Positions 7,633 through 15,176 of a stretch of 42,297 nt of DNA are shown one piece after another; the stretch's first letter is position 1, and every line of letters starts with the position of its first letter. The notes beneath the pieces are model-generated. The model did not search any database. It saw only the letters and a program-made list of their open reading frames with translations, and was not told the DNA's origin. The stretch spans positions 1-42,297 of the forward strand of contig JAHFVD010000065.1 in the NCBI GenBank assembly GCA_023264735.1. The letters are read 5' to 3'. The stretch is from Mycobacterium sp. (GTDB lineage: Bacteria; Actinomycetota; Actinomycetes; Mycobacteriales; Mycobacteriaceae). Position numbers and translations under genes: made by a program.

Positions 7633-8798
7633 TGCCCGGTGCGCTGTCAGGCAAAGCCGCGATCGTCGGTATCGGCGCCACCGATTTCTCCAAGAACTCC
7701 GGTCGCAGCGAGCTGCGGCTGGCCTCGGAGGCCGTGCTGGACGCGCTGGCGGATGCGGGCCTGACGCCCGCCGACGTCGACGGCATGACGACATTCACGA
7801 TGGACTCGAACACCGAGGTCGCCATCGCGCGGGCCACCGGGATCGGGGACCTCAAGTTCTTCTCCAAGATCCACCATGGCGGCGGCGCGGCCTGCGCCAC
7901 TGTTCAGCAGGCAGCCATCGCGGTGGCCACCGGTGTCGCGGATTGCGTTGTGGCATACCGCGCTTTCAACGAGCGCTCCGGGATGCGATTCGGCCAGGTG
8001 CAGATGCGTCTGGTCGAGAATGCGGACTCGACCGGTGTGGACAACTCGTTCTCCTACCCGCACGGGCTGTCGACGCCTGCGGCGCAGGTGGCGATGATCG
8101 CTCAGCGCTACATGCACCTGTCGGGCGCGACGAGCCGTGACTTCGGTGCGGTGTCGGTCGCGGACCGCAAGCACGCCGCCAACAACCCGAAGGCGTACTT
8201 CTACGAGAAGCCGATCACCATCGAGGATCATCAGGCCTCGCGGTGGATCGCCGAGCCGCTGCGGCTGCTGGACTGCTGCCAGGAGACCGACGGCGGTGTC
8301 GCGCTGGTGATCACCTCACCGGAGCGGGCCAAAGACCTTAAGCACCGGCCAGCGATCATCGAGGCGGCGGCGCAGGGGTCGAGCCCGAATCAGTACTCGA
8401 TGACGAGCTACTACCGGCCCGAACTCGGCTTGCCCGAGATGGGTCTGGTCGGCAGGCAGCTGTGGGAGCAGTCGGGGCTGTCCCCGGCCGATATCCAGAC
8501 AGCGATCCTCTACGACCACTTCACCCCCTTCACGCTGATTCAGTTGGAGGAGTTGGGGTTCTGCGCGCAGGGCGATGCGAAGGACTACATCAAGGACGGC
8601 GCACTGGAGCTCGGCGGACGGCTGCCGATCAACACCCATGGCGGCCAACTCGGTGAGGCCTACATCCACGGCATGAACGGCATCGCCGAGGGTGTGCGTC
8701 AGCTGCGCGGAACGTCGGTCAACCCGGTGCCCAACGTCGAGCACGTGCTCGTCACCGCCGGCACCGGCGTGCCGACCTCCGGCCTGATCCTGGGCTAG
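7632..8798 (+). CDS. ltp2: Thiolase-like retro-aldolase Ltp2
   Basis: The 388-residue protein has a thiolase fold like lipid-transfer protein SCP2 thiolases: KAAIVGIGATDFSKNSGRSE at the N-terminus, IHHGGGAACATVQQAAIAV in the region where thiolases carry the nucleophile loop, YDHFTPFTLIQLEELGFC, and NTHGGQLGEAYIHGMNG. The thiolase GHP motif is absent, in line with an aldolase rather than a thiolase. Ltp2, docked on the ChsH2 DUF35 domain, cleaves the 17-hydroxy pregnenone carboxyl-CoA to androstenedione and propionyl-CoA, the last side-chain step. It ends the cyp125 operon. The next gene is an unrelated accessory gene behind a palindrome at 8813. Confidence 0.93.
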   Translation: MPGALSGKAAIVGIGATDFSKNSGRSELRLASEAVLDALADAGLTPADVDGMTTFTMDSNTEVAIARATGIGDLKFFSKIHHGGGAACATVQQAAIAVATGVADCVVAYRAFNERSGMRFGQVQMRLVENADSTGVDNSFSYPHGLSTPAAQVAMIAQRYMHLSGATSRDFGAVSVADRKHAANNPKAYFYEKPITIEDHQASRWIAEPLRLLDCCQETDGGVALVITSPERAKDLKHRPAIIEAAAQGSSPNQYSMTSYYRPELGLPEMGLVGRQLWEQSGLSPADIQTAILYDHFTPFTLIQLEELGFCAQGDAKDYIKDGALELGGRLPINTHGGQLGEAYIHGMNGIAEGVRQLRGTSVNPVPNVEHVLVTAGTGVPTSGLILG

Positions 8799-8812
8799 GG
8801 CTGTTCCCTTTT

Positions 8813-8875
8813 GCGCCGAGTGTTTCACCAGAGTCACGCTCGGCGTCCAACGTGACTCTGGGGTAACGCTGGCGG
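8813..8875. repeat. Left palindrome flanking the DUF559-type endonuclease gene
   Basis: The core is CCAGAGTCACG (8828-8838) and its exact reverse complement CGTGACTCTGG (8851-8861) around a 12-base spacer beginning CTCGGCGTCCAA. Outer arms CGCCGAG (8814-8820) and AACGCTGGCGGCG are degraded complements. The same core and outer sequence recur at 9736-9797, past the end of the neighbouring gene. Confidence 0.85.
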
Positions 8876-8891
8876 CGGTTGTCGGTGGGTA

Positions 8892-8906
8892 GCGGCACAC
8901 TGCCGC
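8892..8906. promoter_or_regulatory. Inverted repeat directly before the endonuclease start, candidate operator
   Basis: GCGGCA-CAC-TGCCGC is a perfect 6-bp dyad ending one base before ATG 8908. Its position would block translation initiation or transcription if bound. An autoregulatory role is inferred from the AbiEi-like N-terminus of the downstream protein. Confidence 0.4.
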
Positions 8907-8907
8907 C

Positions 8908-9777
8908 ATGAGTGAGCCGTTCATCGGGAGTGAGGCCATCGCGGCCGGGGACATCACCAAGAGTTCCCTGCGGCGGCGGTACATCCGCCTGTTCCCGGAT
9001 GTGTATGTCGTAGCCGGTGCCGAACCGACGGCGCAGGACTTGGCCCGTGGCGGCTGGCTGTGGTCCGGCCGCAAAGCGGTGGTCGCCGGACGTTCGGCGG
9101 CCGCGCTCCTTGGCACGGCGTGGATCGACGACACCGTGCCCGTCGATCTGATCCACGACAACCGGAATCGGCCGTCCGGCATCACCGTTCGAGGAGATCG
9201 ACTCGAAGCTGACGAGATTCAACTGTTCGACGGAATGCCGGTCACGACGCCGCTACGCACTGCGCTTGATCTCGCCTGCTGGTATCCGCGCGGCACCGCA
9301 ATGAAGACATTGGATGCTCTCGCGCGAGCCACCTCGATCGACCCCCTCGACGCCCTGGTCCTGGCGGAGCGATACCCAGGCCGGCGCGGCATCCGTGCGG
9401 CGCGCGAGAATCTCAAGCTGGTCGACTCAGGGGCCCAGTCCCCGAAGGAAACCTGGTTGCGGCTGCTGTTGATCGACGCCGGATTCCCCCGCCCGCAGAC
9501 CCAGATCCCGATACTCAACGAGTTCGGTGACGAGATCGCCTATCTCGACATGGGCTGGGAGGACATCATGGTGGCGGTCGAGTACGACGGGGAGCAGCAC
9601 CGCACGGACCGCTGGCAGTACACCCGCGACCTGCGGCGGCGCGACATGTTGGAAGAGCTCGGATGGGTCGTCGTTCGCGTCGTGGCGGGCGATCGTCAGG
9701 CCGACATCATCCGCCACGTTCGAGCCGCCATCGCGCGCCGAGCGTCCCTCCAGAGTCACGTTCGGCGTTCAGCGTGA
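8908..9777 (+). CDS. AbiEi-like HTH plus DUF559 (Vsr-like) endonuclease-domain protein
   Basis: The 289-residue protein joins two parts. The N-terminal ~150 residues resemble AbiEi-type antitoxins: a short HTH (ITKSSLRRRYIRLFPDVYVV), GRSAAALLGTAWID, and MPVTTPLRTALDLACW. Residues ~170-280 look like the DUF559 PD-(D/E)XK fold: SPKETWLRLLLIDAGFPRPQ, then AYLDMGWEDIMVAVEYDG with the D...ExD pattern, QHRTDRWQY, and RRRDMLEELGWVVVRV. No AbiEii toxin gene lies next to it. Its last 13 codons and the TGA lie inside the right palindrome (9736-9797). No clear ribosome site precedes ATG 8908. It may be a nuclease, a regulator or part of a small mobile element. Such proteins are common in mycobacteria; their function is not established as far as I know. 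Confidence 0.75.
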   Translation: MSEPFIGSEAIAAGDITKSSLRRRYIRLFPDVYVVAGAEPTAQDLARGGWLWSGRKAVVAGRSAAALLGTAWIDDTVPVDLIHDNRNRPSGITVRGDRLEADEIQLFDGMPVTTPLRTALDLACWYPRGTAMKTLDALARATSIDPLDALVLAERYPGRRGIRAARENLKLVDSGAQSPKETWLRLLLIDAGFPRPQTQIPILNEFGDEIAYLDMGWEDIMVAVEYDGEQHRTDRWQYTRDLRRRDMLEELGWVVVRVVAGDRQADIIRHVRAAIARRASLQSHVRRSA

Positions 9778-9797
9778 CTCTGGAGACACGCTCGGCG
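9736..9797. repeat. Right palindrome overlapping the end of the endonuclease gene
   Basis: Inner arms CCAGAGTCACG (9750-9760) and CGTGACTCTGG (9773-9783) are identical to those at 8828-8861. Outer arms CGCCGAGCGT (9736-9745) and ACGCTCGGCG (9788-9797) pair perfectly. The loop TTCGGCGTTCAG also repeats the left copy with few changes. The TGA of the endonuclease gene is at 9775-9777, inside the right inner arm. Confidence 0.88.
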
Positions 9798-9808
9798 AAA
9801 AAGCGAAC

Positions 9809-9844
9809 GCCACGGCGGGGAATCAGCTGATTCCCCGCCGTGGC
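9809..9844. terminator. Strong bidirectional hairpin between convergent genes
   Basis: GCCACGGCGGGGAATCA and its exact complement meet at a central GC, making a 36-base perfect palindrome. Weaker outer arms CGAAC/GTTCG follow. It lies between the end of the endonuclease gene and the end of the minus-strand lipoprotein gene, where a shared terminator is expected. There is no clear T-run, as is common in mycobacteria. Confidence 0.8.
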
Positions 9845-9858
9845 ATTGCGTTCGAGGC

Positions 9859-10497
9859 TTAGGTCAGGTTGTTCTTGACCTGAGTGTCCTGCATCTTGGC
9901 GACGGCCAGCGCCGTCTCCGGCAGCACGGGATCGTTCGGCGCGCTGGAGAACTCGATGTTGACGAGCGCCTTGCCCTCGGTGAAGTACACCTCGGTGATC
10001 GCCTTCGAGCCGTCAGGCGACTTGCCGCTGGCGATGAGGCCGTTGCCGCCGTCGCCGACATCCGCGGGCTGCGGTGCCGCGTCGACCTCCTTGGGCAGCT
10101 CGGCCTTGGCAGAGTCCAGAGCCTTGAGCGCTCCCGCGGCATCCTCGTCGACGACGATCGCGAAGACGATGGTCTGGTTCTGGGGGTTGGTCATCGTCTG
10201 GACGATGCCCTTCAGACCATTGGGATTCACGACGGGCTCGCTGGCGGTGAAGCTCGGGTCGATGTCGGACGCATTCAGCAGCAGCTTGCTGTAGTCGGCA
10301 CCCGATGCGGACGGGCTGGCAGCAGCGCTCGTGGTCTCCGGAGCGGCCGCCGAGGTGGTTGCTGCCGCCGAGCTCGACGAGGACGAGGACGAGGACGAGG
10401 AGGAGTCCTTCTTGTCACTGCCGCAGCCGACCGCTGTCGTGCCCACCAGCAATGCCACGCCGATCAAGCCCACAGTCGACGCCTGCCCAATCTTCAT
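9859..10497 (-). CDS. Secreted lipoprotein with serine-rich linker, function unknown
   Basis: The 212-residue product has a lipoprotein signal peptide: MKIGQ, a hydrophobic stretch (VGLIGVALLVGTTAV) and the lipobox ending at Cys25 (TAVGC). Residues ~31-65 are an almost pure Ser/Ala/Thr linker. The globular part (~68-212) starts DYSKLLLNASDIDPSFTAS and includes IVFAIVVDEDAAGALKALDSAK and KAITEVYFTEGKALVNIEF. It would be anchored outside the cytoplasmic membrane. I recognise the style of mycobacterial Lpp/Lpq proteins but not a specific family member. The serine tract is encoded by a hexanucleotide repeat that could vary in length. It is transcribed toward the endonuclease gene and ends at the 9809-9844 hairpin. 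Confidence 0.8.
   Translation of the reverse strand: MKIGQASTVGLIGVALLVGTTAVGCGSDKKDSSSSSSSSSSSSAAATTSAAAPETTSAAASPSASGADYSKLLLNASDIDPSFTASEPVVNPNGLKGIVQTMTNPQNQTIVFAIVVDEDAAGALKALDSAKAELPKEVDAAPQPADVGDGGNGLIASGKSPDGSKAITEVYFTEGKALVNIEFSSAPNDPVLPETALAVAKMQDTQVKNNLT
10376..10399. repeat. Four tandem GACGAG hexamers coding for the lipoprotein Ser tract
   Basis: Four uninterrupted GACGAG units, read on the minus strand as alternating Ser codons, lie in the linker of the lipoprotein gene. Gain or loss of units changes linker length by two residues without a frameshift. Confidence 0.7.
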
Positions 10498-10622
10498 CCC
10501 GATTCCTTCCGTTGCCGCACCGATGTTTGCCCTGCCTAACTTAGTGCAGCGACACCGTCCGCACCGCGGTCCCTATCTGAGTATTGCAAGCTAGACTCAG
10601 ACTCGCGTACGGTTGAACGGTG

Positions 10623-11675
10623 ATGGAACACTTCACCTTCGGTCGCCGCAATGGCCTCCGCGTTTCGCAGCTCAGCCTCGGGACCGGCAACTTCGGCACC
10701 GGATGGGGTTACGGCGCCGATTTGGACACCGCCACAGCCGTTTTCAATCGCTTCGCCGAAGCCGGCGGCACGTTTATCGACACCGCGGCCAGCTATCAGC
10801 GGGGCGAATCCGAACAGATGCTGGGCACACTGCTGGCCGGCAGACGTGACGAATTCACCCTGGCCACCAAGTTCGCCGTCGGTGGGCCGGACGGCACCGG
10901 AGTCCTGCAGACCGGGGCCGGCCGACGGTCGGTGTTCCGGGCCGTCGAGGGCAGTCTGCGCCGCCTCGGCACCGACTACATCGATCTGTTCTGGGTGCAC
11001 TTCCCGGACGCGATCACGCCCGTGGAGGAAACCATCGGCGCCCTGGACGACTTGGCCCGCGCCGGCAAGATCCTCTACACCGGGTTCTCCAACTTCCCGG
11101 CCTGGCTCACCAGTCGCGCTGTGACGATCGCCGAATTGCGCGGGTTCACTCCGCTGGCCGGCGTGCAGTTCGAATACAGCCTCGTCGAGCGCACCGGCGA
11201 CCGCGAGATACTCCCGATGGCCGAGGCCCTCGGTATCGGGGCGGCACTGTGGTCCCCGCTGGGCGGCGGCCTATTGACCGGTAAGTACCGCCGCGGCGAA
11301 GATGGCCGCAAGACCGCATGGAATCGGCTGGTGCACAACGAAGATGGCGGCCGCAAGTCGGCAACCGTCGACGCCGTGCTGGCGGTGTCCGACGATCTCG
11401 GCGTGAGCCCGGCTCAGCTTGCGGTGGCCTGGCTGGTCGAGCGGGCGCGACGCTCGTCCACCGGTGTCGTCCCTGTCATCGGCCCGCGATCGGTGGAGCA
11501 ACTCGACGACTACCTGGCCGCGCTGAGCATCGAGATCGACACACCGACCTACGAGCGTCTGGATCAGGTCAGCCGCGTCGACCTCGGCGAGCCCTACGGC
11601 AAGTTGGCCGAGAACGACGCGCCTCGAGGGGGCGAGGACGCGATGATCCGCTTCCACCCGGTGCCGACCGACTGA
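10623..11675 (+). CDS. Aldo/keto reductase
   Basis: The 350-residue TIM-barrel oxidoreductase carries the full catalytic tetrad Asp53 and Tyr58 (FIDTAASY), Lys83 (LATKF) and His126 (FWVHFPD). It also has the NADPH-site elements GFSN, WSPLGGGLLTGKYRRG and a C-terminal PVIGPRSVEQLDDYLAAL. Family members reduce aldehydes or ketones with NADPH; the substrate here is unknown. Start choice is open: GTG 10620 and ATG 10623 are adjacent and no clear ribosome site is visible. The gene converges on hsd4B with only 3 bp between stops. It lies in the accessory insert between ltp2 and hsd4B and has no obvious KstR box, so a sterol role is not indicated. Confidence 0.88.
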   Translation: MEHFTFGRRNGLRVSQLSLGTGNFGTGWGYGADLDTATAVFNRFAEAGGTFIDTAASYQRGESEQMLGTLLAGRRDEFTLATKFAVGGPDGTGVLQTGAGRRSVFRAVEGSLRRLGTDYIDLFWVHFPDAITPVEETIGALDDLARAGKILYTGFSNFPAWLTSRAVTIAELRGFTPLAGVQFEYSLVERTGDREILPMAEALGIGAALWSPLGGGLLTGKYRRGEDGRKTAWNRLVHNEDGGRKSATVDAVLAVSDDLGVSPAQLAVAWLVERARRSSTGVVPVIGPRSVEQLDDYLAALSIEIDTPTYERLDQVSRVDLGEPYGKLAENDAPRGGEDAMIRFHPVPTD

Positions 11676-11678
11676 GCG

Positions 11679-12539
11679 TCAGACTGAAATGAACTCCACG
11701 TCGGAGAGCACGACGGCGTCGTCGCGACTCGGTGCGGTCACGACGCCGACGTAGCGGCCGTCTTCCTTCCACGCGCTGACCTTGATGGTCTCGCCGGGGT
11801 AGACCACGCCCGCGAACCGCGCGCCGTAGGTCTTCACCTGCGACACATCGGAATCCAGCAGGGTGTCCACCAGCGCCTTGCAGGTCATCCCGTAGGTGCA
11901 CAGGCCGTGCAGGATCGGCTTGGGAAAGCCTGCCGCCGCGGCGAATTCGGGATCGGAGTGCAGCGGATTGCGGTCACCGCACAGCCGGTACAGCAGCGCC
12001 TGCTGGGGCGACACCGGCACCGAGATCTCGTAATCCGGCGCACGATCCGGCGCGGCCACCGACGTCGACGGGCCGCGCTCGCCACCGAAACCGCCTTCAC
12101 CGCGGGCGAAGATCGACCGCTTGGTGGTCCACAGCAGCTTGCCGTCGGGATCGGTCACCGTCGTCTCGCTGACGATGACGGCCGCCTTGCCCTTGTCCCA
12201 GATCTCGGTGAACCGCTGCACCGAGGTCGCGGTGCCACTCGGTGGCAGCGGCGCCGGCACGGTCACCGCCTCGCTGGCGTGCAGCACCTTGCTCAGCTCG
12301 ATGTCGATGCCGGGGAACTTCACCTCGGGCGGCTCGGTCATGTGGAAGCTGGCCGCCACGTTGCCGAAGCTGGGCAGCACCTGCGGGGTGCCGTCGGTGA
12401 GGTAGCGCAATTCCTTGGGATCCATGGGATCCGAGCCGGCGCCGAGGCCCAGCTGGTAGAGCTGCACATCGCTACTCGTCCACGAGAACTCGATAGGTTC
12501 CAGTTCAGCGGCGAGTGCGACGGCCACATCGATCGGCAT
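11679..12539 (-). CDS. hsd4B: MaoC-type 2-enoyl-CoA hydratase (Rv3538-like, Hsd4B/ChsH3)
   Basis: The 286-residue double-hotdog hydratase has the hydratase-2 motif LCGDRNPLH with Asp189 and His194, followed by GFPKPILHGLCTYG. The N-terminal half holds a degenerate second hotdog, as usual for eukaryote-type hydratase 2 proteins. Rv3538 hydrates sterol side-chain enoyl-CoA thioesters during beta-oxidation. I chose ATG 12539, which follows the kstD stop by one base and has GGAAAGG upstream within the kstD end; longer in-frame starts would enter kstD. It is the second gene of a kstD-hsd4B operon and so is probably under the KstR box at 14226. Confidence 0.9.
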   Translation of the reverse strand: MPIDVAVALAAELEPIEFSWTSSDVQLYQLGLGAGSDPMDPKELRYLTDGTPQVLPSFGNVAASFHMTEPPEVKFPGIDIELSKVLHASEAVTVPAPLPPSGTATSVQRFTEIWDKGKAAVIVSETTVTDPDGKLLWTTKRSIFARGEGGFGGERGPSTSVAAPDRAPDYEISVPVSPQQALLYRLCGDRNPLHSDPEFAAAAGFPKPILHGLCTYGMTCKALVDTLLDSDVSQVKTYGARFAGVVYPGETIKVSAWKEDGRYVGVVTAPSRDDAVVLSDVEFISV

Positions 12540-12540
12540 G

Positions 12541-14223
12541 TCAGCCCTTTCCTGCAATGTGCAATGCCGCCAGGTACCCGAACGCCATCGCAGGGCCGAT
12601 GGTGCCGCCGGGGCCGGGATAGGTGTGACCCATCACCGGCGAGCTGACATTACCGGCCGCATACAGACCCTCGATGATCGAACCGTCGTCGCGCAGCGCC
12701 CGTCCGTGCACATCGGTGCGGATACCGCCCTTGGTTCCCAGGTCGCCTGGCACCATCTTGGCGGCATAGAACGGGCCGTTCTTGATCTCGCCGAGGTTGG
12801 GGTTCGGCTTGTTGGTCGGATCACCGTAGTAGCGGTCGTAGGCGCTTTCACCGCGATTGAAGTCCTGGTCCTTGCCCGAGCGGGCGAACCCGTTGAACCG
12901 CTCGACGGTCGCCAGGAAGGCGTCGGCCGGAAGGTCGGTCACCTTGGCCAGCTCCTCGAGGGTGTCGGCCTTGACGATGACGCCGGACTCCATCCACTTC
13001 TTCGGAATCCGTTGTCCGGGCTGCAATCCCGCGAAGATGTACCGGTCGCGGTACTGCTGGTCGAAGACCAGCCACGCCGGGACGTTCTCACCAGGGCCGG
13101 CGCCCTGGCCGTATTCGCCGCCGTACATGTGGTGGCAGGCCTCGACGTAGGGCATCGACTCGTTCATGAAGCGCTTGCCGGCCAGGTTGACGATGATCGA
13201 CCCGGGGGAGTTGCGTTCCGACAGCGCGAACCACGGCGCGCCGACTAGCGGAACCGTCGGACCCCACCAGGCGTCCTCCATCAATTCCAGTGCTGCACCG
13301 AGCTTCTCGGCCGCCACGATGCCGTCGCCGGTGTTGGCCTCGGCCCCCACCGTCCAGTCAGCGGTGATCGGCGCGCGCTGGTACTTGACGCGCATCTGCT
13401 CGTTGCGCTCGAAGCCACCGCTGCCGAGGATGACGCCGCGCCGGGCGCGGATCAGTTGCGGGTCAGCCGATTCCGGGCCGGTGGTGTCTCGTACGTAGAT
13501 ACCGCGCACGACGCCGTCCTCGACGTACAGATCGGTCAGTGCGGTGTTGAGCAGCACGGGAACTCCGGCCTTTTGCAGGCCGATCCGCAGGGGTGCGATC
13601 AACGCGCGCCCCATGCCCACCAGGTTCTTGCCGCGGGCACCGGCCCACATCGTGCGTGCGCCGACCTTCAGGCTGCGCAGCACGCCGCGGGGATGGCGCT
13701 TGAGCTGGTTGAGGCGCACGTAGTCCTGCTGCATCACAACCACATTGAGCGGCACCTTGCCGTACGGCGGCTCCAGGAACTTCTCGTCGGGGCCGAGTTT
13801 CTTGGCATTGAAGGGCTTCGGCTCGATCGACCGTCCCCCGGGGCGTCCGCCGGGGGTTTCCGGGTAGTAGTCGGAATAGTTGGGCACCCAGCACATCTTC
13901 AGCGGCGAGTGCTTGAGTACGAACGACAGCATCTCCGGACCGCGCTCGAGATAGGTATCGATGCGTTCCGGCTCCACCACGTCGCCGATGATCTCGTGCA
14001 GATAGGTCCGCGCGGCTTCTTTGGTGTCGGTGACCCCGTCACGCTTGAGGATCTCGTTGTTGGGGATCCACACGCCACCACCGGACCGTGCGGTCGAGCC
14101 GCCGTAGTGCGGGGCCTTCTCGACGACGACCGCCGATAGTCCCTGGTGAGCGGCGGTGAGTGCGGCGACCATGCCGGCAGCACCGCTTCCGACGACGACG
14201 ACGTCGAACTCCTGAACTGTCAT
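12541..14223 (-). CDS. kstD: 3-ketosteroid delta1-dehydrogenase KstD
   Basis: The 560-residue flavoprotein begins with the FAD dinucleotide motif VVVVGSGAAGMVAAL (residues 8-22) and the family block YGGSTARSGGGVWIPNN. Near the C-terminus are NGPFYAAKMVPGDLGTKGG, where a conserved active-site Tyr lies, and a second FAD contact GLYAAGNVSSPVMGHTYPG. It inserts the 1,2 double bond in ring A of 3-ketosteroids such as androstenedione; with KshAB it opens ring B. Two bases separate the ATG from a KstR box and no ribosome site is present, so translation is probably leaderless or nearly so. hsd4B follows one base after the stop. Confidence 0.95.
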   Translation of the reverse strand: MTVQEFDVVVVGSGAAGMVAALTAAHQGLSAVVVEKAPHYGGSTARSGGGVWIPNNEILKRDGVTDTKEAARTYLHEIIGDVVEPERIDTYLERGPEMLSFVLKHSPLKMCWVPNYSDYYPETPGGRPGGRSIEPKPFNAKKLGPDEKFLEPPYGKVPLNVVVMQQDYVRLNQLKRHPRGVLRSLKVGARTMWAGARGKNLVGMGRALIAPLRIGLQKAGVPVLLNTALTDLYVEDGVVRGIYVRDTTGPESADPQLIRARRGVILGSGGFERNEQMRVKYQRAPITADWTVGAEANTGDGIVAAEKLGAALELMEDAWWGPTVPLVGAPWFALSERNSPGSIIVNLAGKRFMNESMPYVEACHHMYGGEYGQGAGPGENVPAWLVFDQQYRDRYIFAGLQPGQRIPKKWMESGVIVKADTLEELAKVTDLPADAFLATVERFNGFARSGKDQDFNRGESAYDRYYGDPTNKPNPNLGEIKNGPFYAAKMVPGDLGTKGGIRTDVHGRALRDDGSIIEGLYAAGNVSSPVMGHTYPGPGGTIGPAMAFGYLAALHIAGKG

Positions 14224-14225
14224 AC

Positions 14226-14239
14226 TAGAACACGTTATA
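14226..14239. promoter_or_regulatory. KstR operator abutting the kstD start
   Basis: TAGAACACGTTATA fits TnnAACnnGTTnnA fully. It lies 2 bp from the kstD ATG (14223) and shares its last two bases with a TAGAAT -10-like hexamer (14238-14243) facing hsaE, so one operator could serve both directions. Confidence 0.87.
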
Positions 14240-14260
14240 GAATTGCCCCGTCCGGGCGCT
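14238..14260 (+). repeat. First copy of a duplicated promoter-like element (TAGAATTGCCC...)
   Basis: It begins TAGAATTGCCCC and continues GTCCGGGCGCT. It repeats with one indel and few changes at 14318-14340, 80 bp downstream. TAGAAT fits the mycobacterial -10 pattern TANNNT, and this copy overlaps the KstR box. Confidence 0.6.
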
Positions 14261-14317
14261 ACTGACCCCTCCTTTCCGATCAGCGGAACGCTTACCCCAA
14301 GGGCCCTCGGACCGCAC

Positions 14318-14340
14318 TAGAATTGCCCGCACCGGGCGCC
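14318..14340 (+). promoter_or_regulatory. Second copy of the TAGAATTGCCC element, candidate hsaE promoter
   Basis: TAGAAT (14318-14323) followed by the dyad GCCCG-CAC-CGGGC repeats the sequence at 14238-14260. As a -10 it would start RNA near 14330, about 48 nt before hsaE, and unlike the first copy it does not touch the KstR box. Confidence 0.45.
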
Positions 14341-14377
14341 GTTCGCCCCGGTCACACCGACGATGGGACTCCCGGGA

Positions 14378-15163
14378 ATGCTGAGCGTTTCGACGCGCGA
14401 CGAGCTTGCCGCCGACCTTGCCGAGGCGGAGCGCAGCCGCGTCCCCATGGCTCCGTTGACGTCCAATCACCCCGATATCGACGTGGTCGACGCCTACGAG
14501 ATCCAGCTGATCAACATCCGGCAGCGGGTCGCCGAAGGTGCCCGGGTGATCGGCCACAAGGTCGGCCTGTCGTCGGAGGCCATGCAGAAGATGATGGGCG
14601 TCGACGAGCCCGATTACGGCCACCTGCTCGCCGACATGGAGGTGTTCGAGGACCAGCCGGTGCCCGCGGGGCGCTACCTGTTCCCGCGCGTCGAGGTCGA
14701 GGTCGGGTTCATCCTCGCCGACGATCTGCCGGGCGCGGGGTGCACCGAGGACGACGTGCTGGCCGCCACCGCCGCCTTCGCCCCGGCGATCGAGCTCATC
14801 GACACCAGGATCAAGGACTGGAAGATCGCGCTGTGCGACACGATCGCCGACAACGCCTCGTCGGCGGGCTACGTGCTCGGCAAGGAGCGGGTATCACCCA
14901 AAGACGTTGATATCAGGGCGATTGACGCGGTGCTGACCCGCAACGGGGAAGTGGTGGCCGAAGGCCGCAGCGACGCCGTGCTGGGCAATCCGGTCACCGC
15001 GGTCGCGTGGCTGGCCCGCAAGGTCGAGAGCTTCGGGGTGCGTCTGAAGGCGGGCGACATCGTGCTGCCGGGGTCGTGCACCAGGGCCATCGACTGCCGC
15101 CCTGGCGACCAGTTCATCGCAGACTTCGCTGGGCTGGGTTCAGTCCGGCTGTCATTCGAGTAA
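14378..15163 (+). CDS. hsaE: 2-hydroxypentadienoate-type hydratase HsaE
   Basis: The 261-residue protein belongs to the fumarylacetoacetate hydrolase/MhpD-type hydratase fold. Visible blocks are IGHKVGLSSEAMQKMMGVDEP, PRVEVEVGFIL with the metal-binding Glu pair, and NASSAGYVLGKE. In the HsaA-D pathway it hydrates 2-hydroxyhexa-2,4-dienoate, released from rings A/B by HsaD, to 4-hydroxy-2-oxohexanoate. I chose ATG 14378 (CGGGA just upstream), which gives the usual 261-residue length; an in-frame ATG at 14363 adds five residues. hsaG and hsaF follow in pathway order. Confidence 0.93.
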   Translation: MLSVSTRDELAADLAEAERSRVPMAPLTSNHPDIDVVDAYEIQLINIRQRVAEGARVIGHKVGLSSEAMQKMMGVDEPDYGHLLADMEVFEDQPVPAGRYLFPRVEVEVGFILADDLPGAGCTEDDVLAATAAFAPAIELIDTRIKDWKIALCDTIADNASSAGYVLGKERVSPKDVDIRAIDAVLTRNGEVVAEGRSDAVLGNPVTAVAWLARKVESFGVRLKAGDIVLPGSCTRAIDCRPGDQFIADFAGLGSVRLSFE

Positions 15164-15176
15164 GAGGAGCACCCAT

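Noticed and set aside
11976..12539. hsd4B as a dehydrogenase, as its old symbol implies
   Set aside because: No Rossmann fold or SDR motif; the double-hotdog hydratase-2 motif is clear.
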